Positions 5,656 to 8,829 of a stretch of 8,829 nt of DNA are shown in pieces (the stretch's first letter is position 1; each line of letters starts with the position of its first letter). A model generated the notes under the pieces. That model saw only the letters and a program-made list of their open reading frames with translations, was not told the DNA's origin and made no database searches. This DNA comes from Actinomycetota bacterium. GTDB lineage: Bacteria; Actinomycetota; Nitriliruptoria; Euzebyales; Egibacteraceae. The position numbers and the translations under genes were made by a program. The DNA is taken from positions 1 through 8,829 of the forward strand of contig JAHWKQ010000078.1 in assembly GCA_019347785.1 (NCBI GenBank). The letters are read 5' to 3'.

Positions 5656-6287
5656 GTGGACAAGCGGTTCCTCGTGGCCCGCAATCCCGATCCGGGCAGC
5701 CGGCTGTCGTACCTGCTGCGGCTGCCCATCGACGGCGGGCTGGTACTGAAGGCCGGGGCCGGCTGGCCGGTCACGGCCCGGGTGTTCTGCCAGCAGGTCG
5801 ACGAGCCGTGGCCGGCCGACGCCGAGGTTGTCGAGGACCTGCCGGTGCGCTCCTGCCGCCGCCGTGGCGTCGCGATCGATCTCGTGCTGGAGCGCCGTCA
5901 GCGCAGCCGCAGCCAGTTCGTGTTCACCCGTCTGCGGGGCGGGCGTCCGGCGGTGTTCTGGCAGACGCCCGCGGCCGCCCGCGGCGCCCGGCCGGGCACG
6001 CGCGTGCCCACGCGGCGCTCGTGGGGCCGCGACGATCTCTGGACGGCTCCCTGGCCTTCCAGCTGGCCGAGCTGGCGGAACTGCCGCTGGCCGCCGTGGT
6101 CGTGGAGGGACGCTATGCCGACCTGCTGGATCTGGAGCACGTCCAGCCCGGGTTCGCGCTCGACCTGCTGGCCCGCGTCCAGGTGCGCTATCCGGCGGTG
6201 CCCATCGTCTTCGCCGGCTCGCGCAAGCTCGCCGAGGAGTACACGTTCCGTCTGCTGGGCGCCGTCCATGCCGAGCGCATCGAGTAG
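5656..6287 (+). pseudogene. ERCC4-family nuclease gene with its catalytic core deleted and a frame change
   Basis: The frame from GTG at 5656 reads FLVARNPDPGSRLSYLLRLP, then GLVLKAGAGWPVTARVF, VRSCRRRGVAIDLVLER and RSQFVFTRLRGGRPAVFWQ. This is the N-terminal half I recall from actinobacterial ERCC4-domain proteins. Near 6005-6045 homology moves to another frame, which reads DGSLAFQLAELAELPLAAVV, VEGRYADLLDLEHVQPGF, LLARVQVRYPAVPIVF and SRKLAEEYTFRLL to the TAG at 6285-6287, the C-terminal half of the same domain. Between them only about ten codons remain where the family carries its metal-binding V-D-x-R-E and E-R-K-x-x-x-D motifs. Neither occurs in any frame here. Roughly 50-60 residues seem lost (estimate from memory), so no active nuclease can be made. 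The C-terminal piece could begin at GTG 6021 (88 residues). An assembly error is the main alternative. Confidence 0.75.
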
Positions 6288-6365
6288 ACGGCATCTGTCC
6301 CGCCGGACACTTCACGCGGCCGCCTCGACGGGGGATGCTGACCCGGGGGAGACGACATCGGGCCG

Positions 6366-6382
6366 CCTCCCGGACCGGGAGG
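6366..6382 (+). promoter_or_regulatory. Hairpin that sequesters the ribosome binding site of the AMIN-like gene
   Basis: CCTCCCGG-A-CCGGGAGG is a perfect 8-bp inverted repeat; as RNA it gives a 7-bp all-but-one G:C stem with a GAC loop. The right arm contains the GGGAGG (6377-6382) that sits 7 nt before the ATG at 6390. The stem would hide the ribosome binding site, so translation may need unfolding or an upstream competitor. Of the 102 nt between the ERCC4 remnant and this gene, this is the only recognisable element; I find no clear -10. Confidence 0.55.
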
Positions 6383-6389
6383 TCGGGCG

Positions 6390-6971
6390 ATGCGCCGGTT
6401 CCCGCTTGCCGCCACGCTGGTCATCACGCTGCTGTCCGCCGTGGCTCTTCCTGCCCGGGCGGCTCCTGACTGCGGCATCCACTGGGGGTCGCTGCCCAGG
6501 TCCAACCCGCTGTACTCGGGCCGGCAGGTGCTGCTGGACGCCCGCGCCGGGCGGCACCGCTGCTTCGAACGCCTCGTGGTCGAGCTCGGCCCTGACAGGC
6601 CCGGTCCCCAGGGTGTCACGCCGGGCTTCCACGTGGGGTATGTGCCCCGGCTCCACGCCGACGGCTCCGGGCGCCCCGTCGCGCTGAAGGGCGGGGCGGT
6701 GCTGCAGGTGATCGTCCACGCGCGCGCCTACGACCAGGACACGGGAAGGCCCACCCTCCCGGTCAGCCGGGCCGGCGACGTGGCCGTGCCCGTCGGGGGC
6801 GCGTTCCGCACGCTTCGACAGATCAAGTACGCCGGGACGTTCGAGGGCCAGACCACCTTCGGTCTGGGCGTCCGCGCCCGGCTGCCCTTCCGGGCGTTCA
6901 GGCTTCCCGGCCCGGGCAACCGCACCAGGGTGGTCGTCGACGTGGCCCATCGGTGGCGAGCCGCGTCGTGA
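6390..6971 (+). CDS. Secreted AMIN-like domain protein
   Basis: This 193-residue protein begins with a Sec signal peptide: MRR, a hydrophobic core (residues 4-20) and a cleavage site ARA-AP after about residue 24. There is no lipobox cysteine at +1. The mature part has the order I recall for actinobacterial proteins named 'AMIN-like domain': CGIHWGSLP, then LLDARAGRHRCFERLVVEL, GYVPRLHADGSG, LKGGAVLQVIVHARAYD, and finally FEGQTTFGLGVRARLPFRAF with VVVDVAHRW at the end. AMIN domains in other bacteria bind cell-wall polymers, but this family's function is unknown. Its two cysteines (C28, C58) could form a disulfide. The ATG is fixed by GGGAGG 7 nt upstream and by the signal peptide. The next gene is convergent. 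Export to the cell surface or outside is the safe inference. Confidence 0.85.
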   Translation: MRRFPLAATLVITLLSAVALPARAAPDCGIHWGSLPRSNPLYSGRQVLLDARAGRHRCFERLVVELGPDRPGPQGVTPGFHVGYVPRLHADGSGRPVALKGGAVLQVIVHARAYDQDTGRPTLPVSRAGDVAVPVGGAFRTLRQIKYAGTFEGQTTFGLGVRARLPFRAFRLPGPGNRTRVVVDVAHRWRAAS

Positions 6972-6986
6972 GGGGGACGTCGCGCC

Positions 6987-7010
6987 GCTCGCCCGCCACG
7001 AGGGACGAGC
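6987..7010. terminator. Candidate bidirectional terminator hairpin between convergent genes
   Basis: GCTCG-CCC (6987-6994) can pair with GGG-A-CGAGC (7002-7010), giving 8 bp with one bulged A and a 7-nt loop, in the 45-bp gap between the AMIN-like gene and aceE. No T tract follows on either strand, so if it terminates transcription it does so without the classic U run, as is common in actinobacteria. Confidence 0.35.
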
Positions 7011-7016
7011 CCGGCT

Positions 7017-8829
7017 CTAGGGGACGTCGGTGGTGGCCTCCGGGTCGATCCCGTACTTTTTGATCGCCTCCGCGACGGTGTCGCGCTTGAGCTCGCCCGT
7101 CTCGGCGAGCTGGTGCAGGACCGCGACGGTGATGCACTCGGCGTCGATCCCGAAGTAGCGCCGCAGCGCGATGCGGGTGTCGCTCTGGCCGAACCCGTCG
7201 GTTCCCAGCGCGCCGAACGGCCTGGGCACCCACGGGGCGACGAGCCCGGGCACCGCCTTCTGGTAGTCGGTGACCGCGACGACGGGGCCGTCGACGTCCT
7301 CCAGCGTCCGTGTGACGAACGGCACCCGTGGCTCCTCCGTCGGGTGCATCCGGTTCCAGCGCTCGCAGTCCAGGGCCTCGCGGTGCATGGGCACCCAGCC
7401 GGGCGCGCTCCACACGTCGGCGGCCACGTCCCAGTCGTCGGCGAGCAGCTGCTGGGCCTCCAGCGCCGTCTTCATGGCGCTGCCGCTGGCCAGCACCTGG
7501 GCCCGGTGCGAGCCGCCCTCGGCCTCGGCGTAGCGGTACAGGCCCTTGACGACGAGATGCTCGTCGAGCCCCTCGGGCATCGCCGGCTGCGGCAGCGGCT
7601 CGTTGTAGGTGGTCAGGTAGTAGAAGACGTCCTCGGGCTCCTCGCCGTACATCCGCTGCAGGGCGTCCTGGACGATGACCGCGATCTCGAAGGCGAACGA
7701 CGGGTCGTAGCTGACGCACGCCGGGTTGGTCGCCGCCATGAGGTGGGAGTGGCCGTCCTCGTGCTGCAGGCCCTCACCGTTCAAGGTCGTGCGGCCGGCG
7801 GTCGCGCCCAGCAGGAAGCCCCGGGCCCGCTGGTCGCCGGCGCTCCAGATCGAGTCGCCCGTGCGCTGGAAGCCGAACATGGAGTAGAAGACGTACACGG
7901 GGATCATCGGCTCGCCGAAGGTGGCGTAGCTCGTGCCCGCGGCCGCGAAGGTCCCCATGGACCCGGCCTCGGTGATGCCCTCGTGGATGACCTGGCCGTC
8001 GGTCGCCTCGTTGTAGCTCAGCAGCATCTCGCGGTCGACGGCCTCGTAGCGCATGCCGTGCGGCGAGTAGATCTTCTGCTTGGGGAACAGCGAGTCCATG
8101 CCGAAGGTGCGCGCCTCGTCGGGGATGATCGGCACGAACCGCTTGCCCAGCTCCTCGTGCTTGAACAGGTCCTTGAGCAGACGCACGAACGCCATGGTCG
8201 TGGCCACCTCGGACGTGCCCGAGCCCTTCTTCAGCTGCTCGTACAGGTCCGAGTCCGGCAGGGCCATCGAGGTCCTGCGCACGACCCGCCGGGGGATCTC
8301 GCCGCCCAGAGCGCGCCGGCGCTCGAGCATGTACTGGACCTCCTCGGAGTCCTCCCCGGGGTGGTAGTACGGGGGCAGGTCGCTCTCCAGCTCCTCGTCG
8401 GAGATGTCCAGGTAGAGGCGGTCGCGCATCTTCCGCAGGGCCTCGTGGGTCAGCTTCTTCATCTGGTGCGTGGCGTTGCGCGCCTCGAAGTCCGGGCCCA
8501 GCGTCCAGCCCTTGATCGTCTGGGCGAGGATGACGGTGGGCTGGCCGGTGTGCTCGACGGCGGCCTTGAACGCCGCGTAGACCTTGCGGTAGTCGTGGCC
8601 GCCGCGGCTCAGGATGGGCAGGTCCTCCTGCTTGATCCCGACCTCCTCGAGCAGCTTCCGCAGCCCCGGCGTGTTGAAGAAGTGCTCACCGATGTACTCG
8701 CCGCTCTCGGTGATGTACGTCTGGAACTGCCCGTCGGGGGTCGTGTTCATCTTGCGCAGCAGCTCGCCGGAGTGGTCACGGGCGAGCAGCTCGTCCCAGT
8801 CCCGACCCCACACCACCTTGATCACGTTC
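7017..8829 (-). CDS. aceE: Pyruvate dehydrogenase E1 component, homodimeric type (C-terminal two thirds, partial)
   Basis: This is the thiamine-diphosphate enzyme that decarboxylates pyruvate and acetylates the lipoyl groups of E2 in the cytoplasmic pyruvate dehydrogenase complex. The frame runs from the right edge to TAG at 7017-7019, about 603 residues; E. coli AceE has 887, so about 300 N-terminal residues, with the TPP pyrophosphate-binding motif, are missing. Hallmarks in order are VVWGRDWDELLARD, GGHDYRKVYAAF, NATHQMKKL, PIIPDEARTFGMD, EGITEAG, PVYVFYSMFGFQRTGD, GRTTLNGEGLQHEDGHSH and AVPGLVAPWVPRPFGALGTD. By alignment from memory, the His of THQMKK (8466-8468), the Glu of TEAG and the His of LQHED correspond to E. 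coli His407, Glu571 and His640, so the visible active-site residues are intact. It is convergent with the AMIN-like gene, 45 bp apart. Confidence 0.97.
   Translation of the reverse strand, partial: NVIKVVWGRDWDELLARDHSGELLRKMNTTPDGQFQTYITESGEYIGEHFFNTPGLRKLLEEVGIKQEDLPILSRGGHDYRKVYAAFKAAVEHTGQPTVILAQTIKGWTLGPDFEARNATHQMKKLTHEALRKMRDRLYLDISDEELESDLPPYYHPGEDSEEVQYMLERRRALGGEIPRRVVRRTSMALPDSDLYEQLKKGSGTSEVATTMAFVRLLKDLFKHEELGKRFVPIIPDEARTFGMDSLFPKQKIYSPHGMRYEAVDREMLLSYNEATDGQVIHEGITEAGSMGTFAAAGTSYATFGEPMIPVYVFYSMFGFQRTGDSIWSAGDQRARGFLLGATAGRTTLNGEGLQHEDGHSHLMAATNPACVSYDPSFAFEIAVIVQDALQRMYGEEPEDVFYYLTTYNEPLPQPAMPEGLDEHLVVKGLYRYAEAEGGSHRAQVLASGSAMKTALEAQQLLADDWDVAADVWSAPGWVPMHREALDCERWNRMHPTEEPRVPFVTRTLEDVDGPVVAVTDYQKAVPGLVAPWVPRPFGALGTDGFGQSDTRIALRRYFGIDAECITVAVLHQLAETGELKRDTVAEAIKKYGIDPEATTDVP

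Noticed and set aside
5656..6287. Programmed ribosomal frameshift to join the two ERCC4 halves.
   Set aside because: A shift would restore the frame but not the missing catalytic stretch, and no slippery heptamer with a downstream stem is evident at the junction.
5542..6315. Possible extension of dnaE2 upstream, open to 6315.
   Set aside because: It would run through the LexA box and antisense to the ERCC4 gene. The GTG at 5541 has an ideal GGAGG and directly precedes the conserved GFVHL start of the family.
6973..7029. Direct repeat GGGGACGTCG near 6974 and again at 7020.
   Set aside because: Only ten bases long in GC-rich sequence, and the second copy is inside the aceE 3' end. I see no inverted ends or other sign of an attachment site or element.

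Overview
The window is about 70% or more G+C, with G or C at nearly every third codon position and frequent GTG starts. Its gene families (DUF3040 membrane protein, homodimeric-type AceE, PHP-degenerate DnaE beside DinB, an AMIN-like secreted protein) point to the chromosome of a high-GC actinobacterium (Actinomycetota). I cannot place it below that level. I see no rRNA, tRNA, CRISPR array or insertion sequence.

Layout from left to right. 2-250 (+) is the C-terminal tail of a gene that starts outside the window, probably a TgpA-like transglutaminase/DUF4129 membrane protein. 211-564 (-) is a two-helix DUF3040 membrane protein whose end overlaps that tail by 40 bp, tail to tail. 653-1951 (-) is a complete, catalytically intact Y-family DNA polymerase IV (dinB). 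1981-5541 (-) is a complete 1186-residue C-family polymerase of the accessory, error-prone type, with intact polymerase aspartates but a PHP domain that has lost most metal ligands. 5542-5655 is a divergent promoter region with a near-perfect actinobacterial LexA (SOS) operator. 5656-6287 (+) is the remnant of an ERCC4-family nuclease gene whose central, catalytic part is missing and whose two ends lie in different frames. 6390-6971 (+) is a secreted AMIN-like protein. 7017-8829 (-) is the C-terminal two thirds of pyruvate dehydrogenase E1 (aceE), cut by the window edge.

How it fits together. The core is a DNA-damage-response locus: dnaE and dinB lie 29 bp apart in the same direction, behind a promoter whose predicted start point is covered by a LexA box, and they face an ERCC4 nuclease gene that shares the control region. 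This resembles the SOS mutagenesis cassettes of actinobacteria, but the partner is an active-looking DinB rather than an ImuB pseudo-polymerase, and no imuA-like gene is visible. The flanking genes (cell envelope, central carbon metabolism) show no obvious link to repair.

Most worth a second look: the shared LexA operator; the ERCC4 gene with its active site deleted; a 12-bp inverted repeat next to a G-quadruplex-like tract inside a lineage-specific insertion of dnaE; and two intergenic hairpins that cover ribosome binding sites.
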